The translations under genes were made by a program, and so were the position numbers. The notes beneath the pieces were generated by a model that saw nothing but the letters and a program-made list of their open reading frames with translations, did not search any database and was not told where the DNA came from. DNA of 64,000 nt from Gallibacterium anatis DSM 16844 = F 149 (GTDB lineage: Bacteria; Pseudomonadota; Gammaproteobacteria; Enterobacterales; Pasteurellaceae). Shown in pieces: positions 19,906 to 27,609 of this stretch. The stretch is from the NCBI RefSeq assembly GCF_000379785.1, contig NZ_KB903704.1, positions 160-64,159 on the forward strand, written 5' to 3'. The first letter of the stretch is position 1. Every line of letters begins with the position of its first letter.

Positions 19906-19924
19906 CCTCTCACCTCATTTTGTG

Positions 19925-20263
19925 TTAATAAAACATTCTTAAATTTAAGTGTTGTGGGTATTTGTGGCGCAACCTTGACAACATTGCCACCGCTTCGCCA
20001 ATGCGTTTACGCTCTTCCGGCTCAAACTCGGAAAGCAGCTCTCGTGTTGGTAAATCTGCCAAACTGCACAATAATGTTTTTTCGGCGTGGGAGTTGTGTT
20101 TGTAACAACACTCGACCAAATCGCCCGGTTCATCTAGCTTTTCTTGTCGTAACTTAGCAAAATAGCCGGTTACTATGGCTTTGTGTCTTGCCTCCGCTGT
20201 TTGTCCGCTTGTTTGTGGCAAGCGGAAAAATGGAGTGTATGTGGTTGAATTTGTTTGTGTCAT
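19925..20263 (-). CDS. Early phage protein, function unknown
   Basis: 112 residues. Polar N-terminus (TQTNSTTYTPFFRLP), then helical, with two adjacent Cys (VECCYKHN) and an acidic GEAVAML-containing helix. Gap of 19 bp to the next early gene. Upstream (20277-20299) is an inverted repeat TGTTAA/TTAACA shared with the divergent gene at 20331. No family recognised. Confidence 0.6.
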   Translation of the reverse strand: MTQTNSTTYTPFFRLPQTSGQTAEARHKAIVTGYFAKLRQEKLDEPGDLVECCYKHNSHAEKTLLCSLADLPTRELLSEFEPEERKRIGEAVAMLSRLRHKYPQHLNLRMFY

Positions 20264-20330
20264 TTCTCCACCCTGTTTGTTAACTTTGTTATACTTAACA
20301 CTCCTCTTTTACACACACTAAGGAGCATTT

Positions 20331-20603
20331 ATGCACATTTCAGAACTTAAAAATGAAGTTGCTTCACTTACCGTTGATAACCAATATCTTCAATATCAAA
20401 TCTCGGCATATTTGTCGGTTATTACGATACTTCAAAAATCAATGACCTTTTCTCAAGAAAAGGACTTGAAAGCCTTTTATCAATATGTACGCGACCAGTA
20501 CCTAAACAATTTCGACCTTGATGAAGATCAAGAAGAAAAGCTTGAAGTATTTCTTGACGTGCTTGAAGGGATTTTGTGCCCACCCCCAGGTCAATTAAGG
20601 TAA
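20331..20603 (+). CDS. Small coiled-coil protein, function unknown
   Basis: 90 residues. A good AAGGAG lies 6 nt before the ATG, supporting translation although the gene opposes the early operon. Residues 3-30 and 38-75 are helical with heptad spacing; the last part is strongly acidic (DLDEDQEEKLEVFLD), then an odd tail ILCPPPGQLR. The 3' part overlaps the opposite-strand gene 20422-20895 by 182 bp. Confidence 0.6.
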   Translation: MHISELKNEVASLTVDNQYLQYQISAYLSVITILQKSMTFSQEKDLKAFYQYVRDQYLNNFDLDEDQEEKLEVFLDVLEGILCPPPGQLR

Positions 20604-20895
20604 GAGAAAGGTTGTATTTTCCCTCTTGGTTCTGCACCAAACGAAAGCGTCCTGTAATGGGTAATTTTGCGAACTTGGTTGCTTTCTCCTTTCCATTTCG
20701 CACGCCCCCTTTCTTAATGTTAATCGCCTTTAATAAATCTCGCTTTGCGCTCTCAACTGCAAAGTGAGATTTTGCCCCCTCCACGCCATACTCTTCGATA
20801 AATTTAAAAACAATATTAACCACCTGAAGCGTTTCATCCGTTAATGAATGATTAAGCCAGTGTTCAATTAGTTGTTTATTGGTGTTTTCTTTCAT
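20422..20895 (-). CDS. Early phage protein, C-terminus probably spurious
   Basis: 157 residues. The first ~105 look genuine (HWLNHSLTDETLQVV, KFIEEYGVEGAKSHF, FRLVQNQEGKYNLSL); the final ~50 are antisense to the 20331-20603 gene and have no protein-like pattern. It starts inside the stop of the upstream gene (ATGA overlap). Possibly two convergent genes that lost their ends in a deletion near 20575-20590. Function unknown. Confidence 0.5.
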   Translation of the reverse strand: MKENTNKQLIEHWLNHSLTDETLQVVNIVFKFIEEYGVEGAKSHFAVESAKRDLLKAINIKKGGVRNGKEKATKFAKLPITGRFRLVQNQEGKYNLSLTLIDLGVGTKSLQARQEILQAFLLDLHQGRNCLGTGRVHIDKRLSSPFLEKRSLIFEVS

Positions 20896-21170
20896 TGCTT
20901 TGCTCCTAATTGTTTAAGTAACGTGCGGTAAATCCGCCATTTTGCGCATTCTCGTTCAATTTCTTTTTCAAACTCATCAAATTCATCAGGGCTGTTTCTT
21001 GCAACATGACAAGCAAGCAACGCTCCCTTGTAATACTCTTCTGAAAATTCTGAATCTAACCTTAATACTTTTCGGTATTTTTTTACCTGTGCTTGAATCG
21101 CCTTATATCGTTCGGCTCGCCCTTGAGCTTGTTTTCTGATGGCTCGCTCATCTTTTCTCTTGAAAAACAT
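20892..21170 (-). CDS. Small basic early phage protein, function unknown
   Basis: 92 residues from ATG 21170 (MFFKRKDERAIRKQAQGRAE), chosen because its ATG overlaps the TGA of the RHH gene (TGATG), giving translational coupling. The N-terminus is very basic and helical; the C-terminus is acidic then basic (DEFDEFEKEIERECAKW). Could bind DNA or RNA. No family recognised. Confidence 0.6.
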   Translation of the reverse strand: MFFKRKDERAIRKQAQGRAERYKAIQAQVKKYRKVLRLDSEFSEEYYKGALLACHVARNSPDEFDEFEKEIERECAKWRIYRTLLKQLGAKQ

Positions 21171-21349
21171 CACTTCCTCCACCCATCAGCCGACTTTAAA
21201 AAAATGCCGCGTGCGTTTAACGCCTCCTCCAACAGTACGTGCGTCATATTTGACACGGTGCGGCGTTCCTCTTCGGCAAGCTCTCCAACAGCGATGGTTA
21301 AAGGTTTAGTTAGGCGCACTACGGGCGTGCTTTTTTCTGGCTTTTCCAT
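21170..21349 (-). CDS. Ribbon-helix-helix regulator, first gene of the early operon
   Basis: 59 residues with the RHH plan: a short strand VVRLTKPLTIAV then helices ELAEEERRTVSNMTHVLL and EEALNAR. First gene transcribed from the early promoter and divergent from the repressor, the position of Cro or Cox in related phages. It may repress the repressor gene or act in excision; this is from position, not homology. Confidence 0.6.
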   Translation of the reverse strand: MEKPEKSTPVVRLTKPLTIAVGELAEEERRTVSNMTHVLLEEALNARGIFLKSADGWRK

Positions 21350-21364
21350 TGGAAATTCCCTCCT

Positions 21365-21384
21365 TTTGTGATATGTTGCTTTTT
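21365..21384 (+). repeat. 20-bp motif, copy 2 (immunity region)
   Basis: TTTGTGATATGTTGCTTTTT, one mismatch from 15263-15282 near int; a third related TTGTTGCTTTCTGAT lies at 21391. The copies sit in the early operon 5' leader and may be operators for the RHH protein or the repressor. Confidence 0.55.
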
Positions 21385-21418
21385 GATTTTATTGTTGCTT
21401 TCTGATCTAATAATTTTG

Positions 21419-21446
21419 ATTATAGTCTAATTTTTTAGATTGTAAA
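21419..21446 (-). promoter_or_regulatory. Early lytic promoter with palindromic operator
   Basis: On the minus strand TTTACA (21446-21441), 16 bp, TATAAT (21424-21419). Between the boxes lies the palindrome TCTAA-TTTT-TTAGA (21426-21439), well placed for repressor binding. The rightward repressor promoter must overlap; its boxes are weaker and I do not assign them. Confidence 0.7.
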
Positions 21447-21466
21447 CATATTTTTTTGAGGTTTTT

Positions 21467-21865
21467 ATGCAAAACTATGATGTATCTGCTTTATTCAAGC
21501 GTATGAAAGACGTGGCTAATGTGTCTGAAGATCAGGAGTTAGCTGAAGTTTTAGGGGTAACAAAAGGAACTTTTTCAAACTGGAGAAAAAAGGCGGAAAC
21601 AATCAGATTTATCAATGTCTTTAATTTTGCCATAAATTATCAGGTTGATTTTTATTGGTTATTTACTGGCATAAAAAAAGAACAAGCCCTATCCACCCAC
21701 GAAAAAATGGCACTGCTCGCCTTTAATGATTTAAACGAACGGCAAAAACTGAATGCGATTGCGTATATGACCGGATTGCATCAAGAAAGCGGAAAACAAC
21801 CGGCGATTGTTCAGACTGCCAATGGTGATAGTAATAATTTGGTTGCTGAAATTAAAAATAAATAA
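21467..21865 (+). CDS. CI-type phage repressor, short form
   Basis: 132 residues. N-terminal helix-turn-helix of the phage CI type: ALFKRMKDVANV, LAEVLGVTKGTFSNWRKK, INYQVDFYWLFTG. The remainder (75-132) is short and has no S24 peptidase or Ala-Gly cleavage site, so RecA/SOS cleavage is not expected, as in P2. TTTGAGG precedes the ATG. It should hold down the divergent early promoter and maintain lysogeny. Confidence 0.85.
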   Translation: MQNYDVSALFKRMKDVANVSEDQELAEVLGVTKGTFSNWRKKAETIRFINVFNFAINYQVDFYWLFTGIKKEQALSTHEKMALLAFNDLNERQKLNAIAYMTGLHQESGKQPAIVQTANGDSNNLVAEIKNK

Positions 21866-21895
21866 CTCAATCAGGTATTAGAAGGAGAAGATGTG

Positions 21896-22549
21896 ATGAG
21901 CTGGATAATTGCCATATTGTTAATAGTTATAGCAATAATTTCCTATCGTTTTTTAGATAAAAAATTTGATATCACTAATAAACTCAAACAACTAGAGGAA
22001 GATTATAAATTAGAGCAATTAGAACGAACCCAGAAACAAAAAGAAAATAAAAAACATATATCAAAAAATAGGTCGACAATTACTTTTAGCTATAAAGATT
22101 CAGAAGGTTTTTTAACCAAACGAACAGTTGATATTTATTCCGTTGAAGATCCTTATATTAACGGTTTTTGCCACCTTAGAAACGAAGAGAGAACCTTTAT
22201 TATTGATAGAATTGTTGGCAATGTTATCTATCAAGGAAAATCTTTATCTGTTCAAGAATGGTTAGATTTAGCTAATGTACGAATAAAAAGAAAACTAAAA
22301 AACACTAAGTTAAACGTTTGTTTCACGGGCTTTACCGAAAATCAACTAAGCAATCTTACAAAAATAGCAAATGAAAAAAATTTCAATGTTCGCAAGACTA
22401 TAACTGATAGCTTGCATTTCTTAGTTGTTGGAAATAACGACATAGCAGATCATAAAAAAATAAAAAAAGCAGATGATGAACTTATTCTAATACTTACTGA
22501 ACAACAGTTTTATCATATGTTAGAAACTGGGGAAATCCCAACCTCTTAA
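21896..22549 (+). CDS. Membrane-anchored WYL-BRCT domain protein
   Basis: 217 residues from ATG 21896 (AAGGAG 8 nt upstream). Order: one transmembrane helix (3-18, IIAILLIVIAIISYRF), a charged coiled coil (24-52), a WYL-like domain (about 60-115: ITFSYKDSEG, then CHLRNEERTFIIDRI), and a C-terminal BRCT domain (about 138-212: VCFTGFTENQL, FLVVGNN, ILTEQQFYHML) close to DNA-ligase BRCTs. WYL domains sense nucleotides or nucleic acid; BRCT binds phosphopeptides or DNA ends. It sits with the repressor, outside lytic operons, the usual place of lysogenic-conversion or anti-phage genes. Function inferred only. Confidence 0.65.
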   Translation: MSWIIAILLIVIAIISYRFLDKKFDITNKLKQLEEDYKLEQLERTQKQKENKKHISKNRSTITFSYKDSEGFLTKRTVDIYSVEDPYINGFCHLRNEERTFIIDRIVGNVIYQGKSLSVQEWLDLANVRIKRKLKNTKLNVCFTGFTENQLSNLTKIANEKNFNVRKTITDSLHFLVVGNNDIADHKKIKKADDELILILTEQQFYHMLETGEIPTS

Positions 22550-22599
22550 ACACTGAATTAAAAAAGCGTTTATCTCACTAAATTTTAAAGGAGACTATA

Positions 22600-22809
22600 A
22601 TGAAAAATTTAATTTCTTCTATCGTTAAAGAAGATGGCTATGATGAATTTTTGGCAGAAAAAGTTAAAAAGGCAATTGGTAACGCTGACTCCGGCAATGT
22701 GGTGAGCTTTGATGATTGGCTTGCTGATATTAATCAGTTTTCTGATAAGTTGATCATTGAGCTTGAGGAGGAAACCTTGCAAGAAGAGGCAATGCACTAT
22801 GTCGGCTAA
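22600..22809 (+). CDS. Antitoxin of a ParDE/RelBE-type pair
   Basis: 69 residues, acidic at the C-terminus (IIELEEETLQEEAMHYVG), with an N-terminal part that could dimerise and bind DNA. AAGGAG lies 7 nt before the ATG. It overlaps the downstream toxin start by 11 bp, a hallmark of these pairs. The family is not obvious from sequence alone; the call rests on the partner. Confidence 0.7.
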   Translation: MKNLISSIVKEDGYDEFLAEKVKKAIGNADSGNVVSFDDWLADINQFSDKLIIELEEETLQEEAMHYVG

Positions 22810-23083
22810 AAATTTGTTTATTACGCCGGATGCTGATGCGGATGTTCGTGCTATTTTAGCGGATGTGCAAGCCTACACCGGTTCGGCGTTAAGCATTCTC
22901 AAGCTGAAAAATGCCTTTATCGAAAAGTTTCGCCTTATTGCCGCATTCCCTCACGCCGGCAAGCAACGAAACGATAACACAAGAGAAATCTTTTGTCGTC
23001 ATTATCGTATCGTTTACCGTGAATTTGATGACCGAGTTGAAATTTTGACGGTTATTCATTCACGGCGAAAGTATCCGCGATAA
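22799..23083 (+). CDS. RelE/ParE-family toxin
   Basis: 94 residues with the ParE/RelE outline: ITPDADADVRAILADV, LIAAFPHAGKQR, REIFCRHYRIVYREFDDRVEILTVIHSRRKYPR (quoted in parts: FCRHYRIVYRE and VIHSRRKYP). ParE-like members poison gyrase, RelE-like ones cut mRNA; the sequence does not settle which. ATG 22799 lies within the antitoxin 3' end. Expressed from the lysogenic side, so it may stabilise the prophage. Confidence 0.85.
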   Translation: MSAKNLFITPDADADVRAILADVQAYTGSALSILKLKNAFIEKFRLIAAFPHAGKQRNDNTREIFCRHYRIVYREFDDRVEILTVIHSRRKYPR

Positions 23084-23224
23084 TTAGCTATTAAGTTAGC
23101 CAATAAATCTCACTATAAAACCTCACGTAATTTATAATTTTATTTTATATTTCAATAACTTATCTTGTTTACTTCACTTCTTTGCTATTTCTTAAACTGA
23201 AAACTGCTGTAATTCACTGAAAAA

Positions 23225-23314
23225 TTTTCAGTTAAGATCGTTTTAACGTGATCCGTTTCACGCCACGAACGACAAGCAACGGTGCAATGTTGCCAACTGA
23301 AACTTAACTGAAAA
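23225..23314. other. Structured intergenic element (possible RNA)
   Basis: Inside the 378-bp gap between the toxin and the tail operon. Closing arms TTTTCAGTTAA (23225-23235) and TTAACTGAAAA (23304-23314) are perfect 11-bp complements around 68 nt that hold smaller hairpins (GATC...GATC; GGTGCAATGTTGCC). AACTGAAA-like words recur at 23199 and 23295. Either a folded RNA or clustered protein-binding sites. The rest of the gap is AT-rich with no gene. Confidence 0.4.
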
Positions 23315-23394
23315 AACGTAAAAATTTATTATAAAAAACGAGGGTGAGCGAGTGAATTTTTCGTGCCGTACGTTTTGACGTGGAAAATTTTACG

Positions 23395-23420
23395 CAACAA
23401 AAAAGGGCTTACGCCCTTTT
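23395..23420 (-). terminator. Late tail operon terminator
   Basis: Stem AAAAGGGC/GCCCTTTT with loop TTAC (23401-23420). On the minus strand it is followed by TTTTTTG, 40 bp after the hub-spike stop, so it ends the ~19-kb late operon; the plus-strand side also has T residues and could stop the toxin transcript. Confidence 0.8.
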
Positions 23421-23461
23421 ACATATGTTATTGTTTTTATTTATTATTTCTTGTTGGCCAA

Positions 23462-25060
23462 CTATTCAATTATTGGTGTTAACTTCGCTTTCTCTGCTGC
23501 TGCTCTGCTTGACTGGCTTGCAAATGCTGACGACTGCGCCGGTGCAGAACCGCCGTGCGTGTGGCTGGCTGCGGTTGCGGCAACATCGGCGATAATCTGC
23601 AACGCTTCCTCTAAGATTCGATAAATATTCTGCCCCTCTGAACCAGCGTAAGACTTCGGTGCAACGTGGCGTATTTTTTCATCAGATATCATTTGCGCAA
23701 GCCCTTTAATTTTTTGATCTAGCGTACCACCTACGCCAACCATTTTATTGCTTGCCGTTACTTCTGTAATATTCCCTACAACTGATGTAGTAAAGTTTCC
23801 ACCTACATCAACCGTTTTATCTGCGTCAATCTCGCTTGTGCTTGTACCAATCTGCTTTGTTTCGGTATCTGTCTTAATGACACGATTAAGCGATTTATCT
23901 GTTATTGTTTGATCGGTTTCACGTGTTTTATTACCAGCTGCGTCTGTACGTTCGTACACCTCCGGTCGTTGCTGTTTGAGCTGTTCGCCAATCGCTACCG
24001 CTGGAACAGTTTTATCTTGCGCCAACATTGTGCGCACAAACGGCTTATCCTGCCGTCCATAAGCAAATCCCAGTTCGACAATCGTCCCCACTTCCGGAAA
24101 TGCAAAATCACCGCCCTGCGATCCCGTGCTCGTTACTGGTAACGGTACTGCAGAATAAACTCCAACTTTTTCATCATTGCCATTTTCATCTAGCAGTTGC
24201 ACTTCTACCGCATACTTAGGGCGAAATGGATCAGATATATCACCGCCTGCACTTGCGTCCGCAACACCAACAATTCTTGCCAGCCGTGGCAAGTGATAAC
24301 CACCTGCCAATTCTGGGAACTCCTTTTCTATCATATTGCGCCCTGGTGATTTCCGCTCTGGTTTTCCGTTGCTGTCGCTTTCTCGCCAATACAGAACCAA
24401 CTCATCGCCGACTAATTCCGTTTTGCTGATCACTTGATTATTAATAATCGCACCCGGTCGGATTGCTGCATAAATTGGCAAAGTGATGGTATTGCTGCCA
24501 CTTGCCAACATATCAGCACTATCAACGGTAACGGCTCTGCTTGCCCAACGGCTGTCGTTATGACTGCCAACATAAACCGAACCGTCCGGCGACTGCTGCC
24601 AAATGTATTTAGGAATATGAAACAAATCACCCAATTTATTAATTAACTGATAGCCCGACCCCGAATGAGTAAAATTCGGAATTGGCGTGGTCGCGTAAGA
24701 TTGCGCCGGCGTTTTAACGGCTATCCCGGTCTGCTGTGTCACAAAAGCGCAAACATCGTTCAGCGTGGCGTGCCGAATAGAACAATTTAACGCACGCTCT
24801 AACTTAGCGGCGTTTTCCTTAATCAACAATTTTTTATAGCCCGGCTGCTCGTCCTGCTCTTGCTCGACAAAACCCTGCAAATATTGATAAAAATAATCAT
24901 AAGTGCCGACCTTAATCGTAACCGGCTTGCCGACAAAATCACCCTCATCTGCGGCAATCACCACATAGCCACGCCCAGTGTTATTTAGTTCCAACACCAC
25001 CATTAAATCGCTGATATGATACTCTTGCCCTGCTATCTGGCATTCTTTGATAATTTTCAC
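23462..25060 (-). CDS. Baseplate hub-spike protein (gpD plus gpV-like)
   Basis: 532 residues, apparently combining two functions separate in P2. N-terminal ~330 residues resemble a gpD/gp27 hub (IAADEGDFVGKPVTIKVG). Then comes an OB-fold module (FAFPEVGTIVELGFAYGRQDKPFV) as in gpV/gp5 spikes, a repetitive beta stretch (TETKQIGTSTSEIDADKTV) and a tail SHTHGGSAPA whose HxH recalls spike-tip metal ligands. Last gene of the late operon. Overlaps the next gene at ATGA. Confidence 0.7.
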   Translation of the reverse strand: MKIIKECQIAGQEYHISDLMVVLELNNTGRGYVVIAADEGDFVGKPVTIKVGTYDYFYQYLQGFVEQEQDEQPGYKKLLIKENAAKLERALNCSIRHATLNDVCAFVTQQTGIAVKTPAQSYATTPIPNFTHSGSGYQLINKLGDLFHIPKYIWQQSPDGSVYVGSHNDSRWASRAVTVDSADMLASGSNTITLPIYAAIRPGAIINNQVISKTELVGDELVLYWRESDSNGKPERKSPGRNMIEKEFPELAGGYHLPRLARIVGVADASAGGDISDPFRPKYAVEVQLLDENGNDEKVGVYSAVPLPVTSTGSQGGDFAFPEVGTIVELGFAYGRQDKPFVRTMLAQDKTVPAVAIGEQLKQQRPEVYERTDAAGNKTRETDQTITDKSLNRVIKTDTETKQIGTSTSEIDADKTVDVGGNFTTSVVGNITEVTASNKMVGVGGTLDQKIKGLAQMISDEKIRHVAPKSYAGSEGQNIYRILEEALQIIADVAATAASHTHGGSAPAQSSAFASQSSRAAAEKAKLTPIIE

Positions 25061-25642
25061 CTATACCCCCAACTTTTCCAGCTGTCTATCAAGATCAGTT
25101 CTCAACGCATCATCACCGCTTTTATCTTTTCCGCTGCCATTTTGGCTCGCTTGTGCTTGCGTGGCGTTCTCTTCGGCTTGCACCTTCGTTGCCGGTTTCT
25201 TTTTACGTTTTTCTTTTTTCTCGCTGACGCTGTTGACCTCACGCAATTTAAAAGATACCTGCCACGCTAACAAATTAGGTTGCTCCACGGCGGAAATTTC
25301 CTCACTGAACTGCACTTCACGCATATTCACCGCTTCCGCACTGATAGCTGCAACCCGATATTTCACTTGTTCGCCTTTTTTATCGACGGCTTCGGCTAGA
25401 TTAAACAGATCAGTAAGGTGCTGTTTGTCCCGATAAGCAATATTCCCCACCACATCAATTTCTTTTGCCTTTACGCCTTTATCTGTTTTTTTGGTGCTGG
25501 ATTTCTGTCCGCTCATATCCTTTTCTTCACGGCGCATACTGACGGTAATAATGATATTTGACATATAGATCGGCTTGCCGTTTAGCGACAACTGCACCGA
25601 CGGTCTGCGTCGTTGATTTAATAACCCCACCGAAAAACTCAT
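25061..25642 (-). CDS. Baseplate-associated phage protein
   Basis: 193 residues. N-terminal ~130 form an ordered domain (FSVGLLNQRRRPSVQLSLNG, KEIDVVGNIAYRD, LAWQVSFKLREVN); the rest is a Lys/Ala/Gln-rich disordered tail (KKEKRKKKPATK) ending DLDRQLEKLGV. Between hub-spike and another baseplate gene with four-base overlaps on both sides. Equivalent genes in HP1-like phages have no assigned role; it may link hub to tube like gp53/LysM proteins. Confidence 0.55.
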   Translation of the reverse strand: MSFSVGLLNQRRRPSVQLSLNGKPIYMSNIIITVSMRREEKDMSGQKSSTKKTDKGVKAKEIDVVGNIAYRDKQHLTDLFNLAEAVDKKGEQVKYRVAAISAEAVNMREVQFSEEISAVEQPNLLAWQVSFKLREVNSVSEKKEKRKKKPATKVQAEENATQAQASQNGSGKDKSGDDALRTDLDRQLEKLGV

Positions 25643-26391
25643 ATGATCATCCCTCTAATATTTGATAAATCCGCGCCTACATAAACAATCAACGCGGTAA
25701 AAATATATTCTGACGACGGCGCACCGCTATTTAATCTTAATGCGATTTGCTCCAAATCGCCTGTTTCGCAAAACGCATAAACCTGCGCTTTCGTTGATAA
25801 CAATTTATCTAGCTTTTGTTTATTCTCCGCTTCTCGCTGCTGCTTTTTTTGTAATAAATTTTTTATCAACGTTGACGGATCGCCACGCACTGCCATTGCA
25901 ACCGCATTAGCGTTGCGCATTATGCCGTTTAGCGTTTGAGCTGATTGTGGCGTAATGTCAGCACCCGGCGAAAAAGCCGGATAACCTACGGTTGGCGTTT
26001 TAACCATTTTTGTTGTTGCCAGATCTTTTTGTGATTTTGCATAATCGCAAGACTGTCTAAACACCGGATCAGGCAACAACACCGCTGCCTGCTCCAACTG
26101 CGCAATAAATGCATCAATATTTTGTGTTGTGATCATAATACCGACCACATCCACGCTGCCTGCCGGTCGGTTAGTGTCCGACTTGTCGACAAACTTATCA
26201 GCAATCGCCTTGATGGCGTTTTGCGGTGACAAATAGCGACCGTCTTTGGTTTTACTGCCGTGCGTCCAGTTATGCACGCCCAATTTTGTGCCGGCTACCG
26301 ATAAATTTACCTGTTTCGCCTTGCCATTTTGTATCTGTTTTAATTTTTCCTTCACGTCTTGATTAAGTTGCAAGGTTGCCAATCGCCACAT
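25639..26391 (-). CDS. Late phage structural protein, function unknown
   Basis: 250 residues. Starts WRLATLQLNQDVKEKLK and mid-region has KTPTVGYPAFSPGADITP and helical, Gln-rich KKQQREAENKQKLDKLL. Overlaps the downstream gene by four bases (ATGA). Presumed baseplate or tail component from its place between fibre cargo genes and hub. Confidence 0.5.
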   Translation of the reverse strand: MWRLATLQLNQDVKEKLKQIQNGKAKQVNLSVAGTKLGVHNWTHGSKTKDGRYLSPQNAIKAIADKFVDKSDTNRPAGSVDVVGIMITTQNIDAFIAQLEQAAVLLPDPVFRQSCDYAKSQKDLATTKMVKTPTVGYPAFSPGADITPQSAQTLNGIMRNANAVAMAVRGDPSTLIKNLLQKKQQREAENKQKLDKLLSTKAQVYAFCETGDLEQIALRLNSGAPSSEYIFTALIVYVGADLSNIRGMII

Positions 26392-26432
26392 AATTCTCTC
26401 CTAAAAAATAAGCGGAAATAATCCGCTTATTA

Positions 26433-27269
26433 TTAAAACTTATAAATCATATTATCTTGATAATTCACATTGCAATTTACCGTTACATTAATTTTTTGTT
26501 CAACCACATCAACAAAATGCTGATAATTTCGCTCCTTGTACTTTATTAAAAAATCAATATAACGATTGAATTCACTTCTTACAGAAGAAAACATAATAAA
26601 TGGCGGTCTGATTAATCGCATTAATTCCAGAAAATCAATCAAATCAAAAAAGGTTTCTTTTTTATAGGCTGTCTGTTCAGTGCAGATATACGGTGGATCA
26701 AGTAAAAATAACACCTTTTCTTTGTGTCGGTGCTGATTGATTAAATCTTTAAAATCCATTCTTACGATATTTAACCCATCTAAATAATCGTCCGCAACTG
26801 GATAATCTCGCTTTGTCAAATTATTCCACAATGACTTTTCAAATAATGCCTCAAGGCTTTTAACATCGTTGCCACTAAATAACAACCAGCTGGTCAACGC
26901 CTTAATATCTTTATAACCATCAAAACGGCGAATAATATCAATAATTTCTTTTTTCTTTTCGTTTGATAATCTCGCTCCCGGCTTAACATCAATTAAACAG
27001 TGTGCAAGTTGTTGCCGTAATTGATTGGTCTGTTTAATATTTGCCAATCTTTCTGCATAATTATCATAATCGTTAAAAATAACCGTGCTTTTTGGGCAAA
27101 TATCTTTTGCGTTTCTGGCTAATAAACCCGAACCACCAAACACATCAACAATTGTCCAACCTTCGCCTTCATTATCAATATTTTCTATTAATGCCTTTTC
27201 AACCAGTTTTAAAAAATTCCGTTTTTGTCCAGTAAATGGTAACGGCGCTTTTGTGTATCGTTTACGCAC
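26433..27269 (-). CDS. DNA adenine methyltransferase (D12 class, Dam-like)
   Basis: 278 residues. SAM site at the start: PFTGQKRNFL and IVDVFGGSGLLARN (FxGxG); catalytic motif IV is DPPY in FLLDPPYICTEQ. Group alpha order (SAM motif before DPPY). Methylates adenine, target unknown; GATC is typical of the family. Sits among tail genes as a cargo gene, probably protecting phage DNA or altering host expression. HP1-group phages also carry a dam-like gene. Confidence 0.88.
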   Translation of the reverse strand: MRKRYTKAPLPFTGQKRNFLKLVEKALIENIDNEGEGWTIVDVFGGSGLLARNAKDICPKSTVIFNDYDNYAERLANIKQTNQLRQQLAHCLIDVKPGARLSNEKKKEIIDIIRRFDGYKDIKALTSWLLFSGNDVKSLEALFEKSLWNNLTKRDYPVADDYLDGLNIVRMDFKDLINQHRHKEKVLFLLDPPYICTEQTAYKKETFFDLIDFLELMRLIRPPFIMFSSVRSEFNRYIDFLIKYKERNYQHFVDVVEQKINVTVNCNVNYQDNMIYKF

Positions 27270-27324
27270 TGAACCTCTCCTTTTATTGTTATTATTATTT
27301 TTAGCAATGCGATTAAATTAAAAA

Positions 27325-27609
27325 TTAAATCACCTCAAAATCCTCTGGATACTGTCGCCGTTTCAGCTCGCTTTCGTATGCCGTTTGGCAATGTGTCGGA
27401 TCACGAAACAAGCCATTGACAAAGCGAAACCAAAAACGCCACCGCTTTTTCGGCTTATCCGCAAGCACCGCACGGCGGTAGCAACGGCTGGAAAAGGTTT
27501 CATCCGCCCCACCGCCGGTTAAAGCGTTGCAAAGCTGGTCAATCGCAATCAACACGTGATAGCACCAACGCTTACTCTTCTGTTTTAGCTGCTTTAGTTT
27601 GTTGTTCAT
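27325..27609 (-). CDS. Small conserved phage protein, function unknown
   Basis: 94 residues from ATG 27609, which has GGAA upstream; it overlaps the fibre-assembly gene by 38 bp. Features: CYHVLIAIDQLCNALTGGG, DETFSSRCYRRAV, WRFWFRFVNGLF and DPTHC. A helix with DQxxNAL and a Trp-rich segment recall a short protein found near the end of tail or lysis modules in enteric prophages, sometimes mislabelled. Possibly membrane-associated. Confidence 0.6.
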   Translation of the reverse strand: MNNKLKQLKQKSKRWCYHVLIAIDQLCNALTGGGADETFSSRCYRRAVLADKPKKRWRFWFRFVNGLFRDPTHCQTAYESELKRRQYPEDFEVI

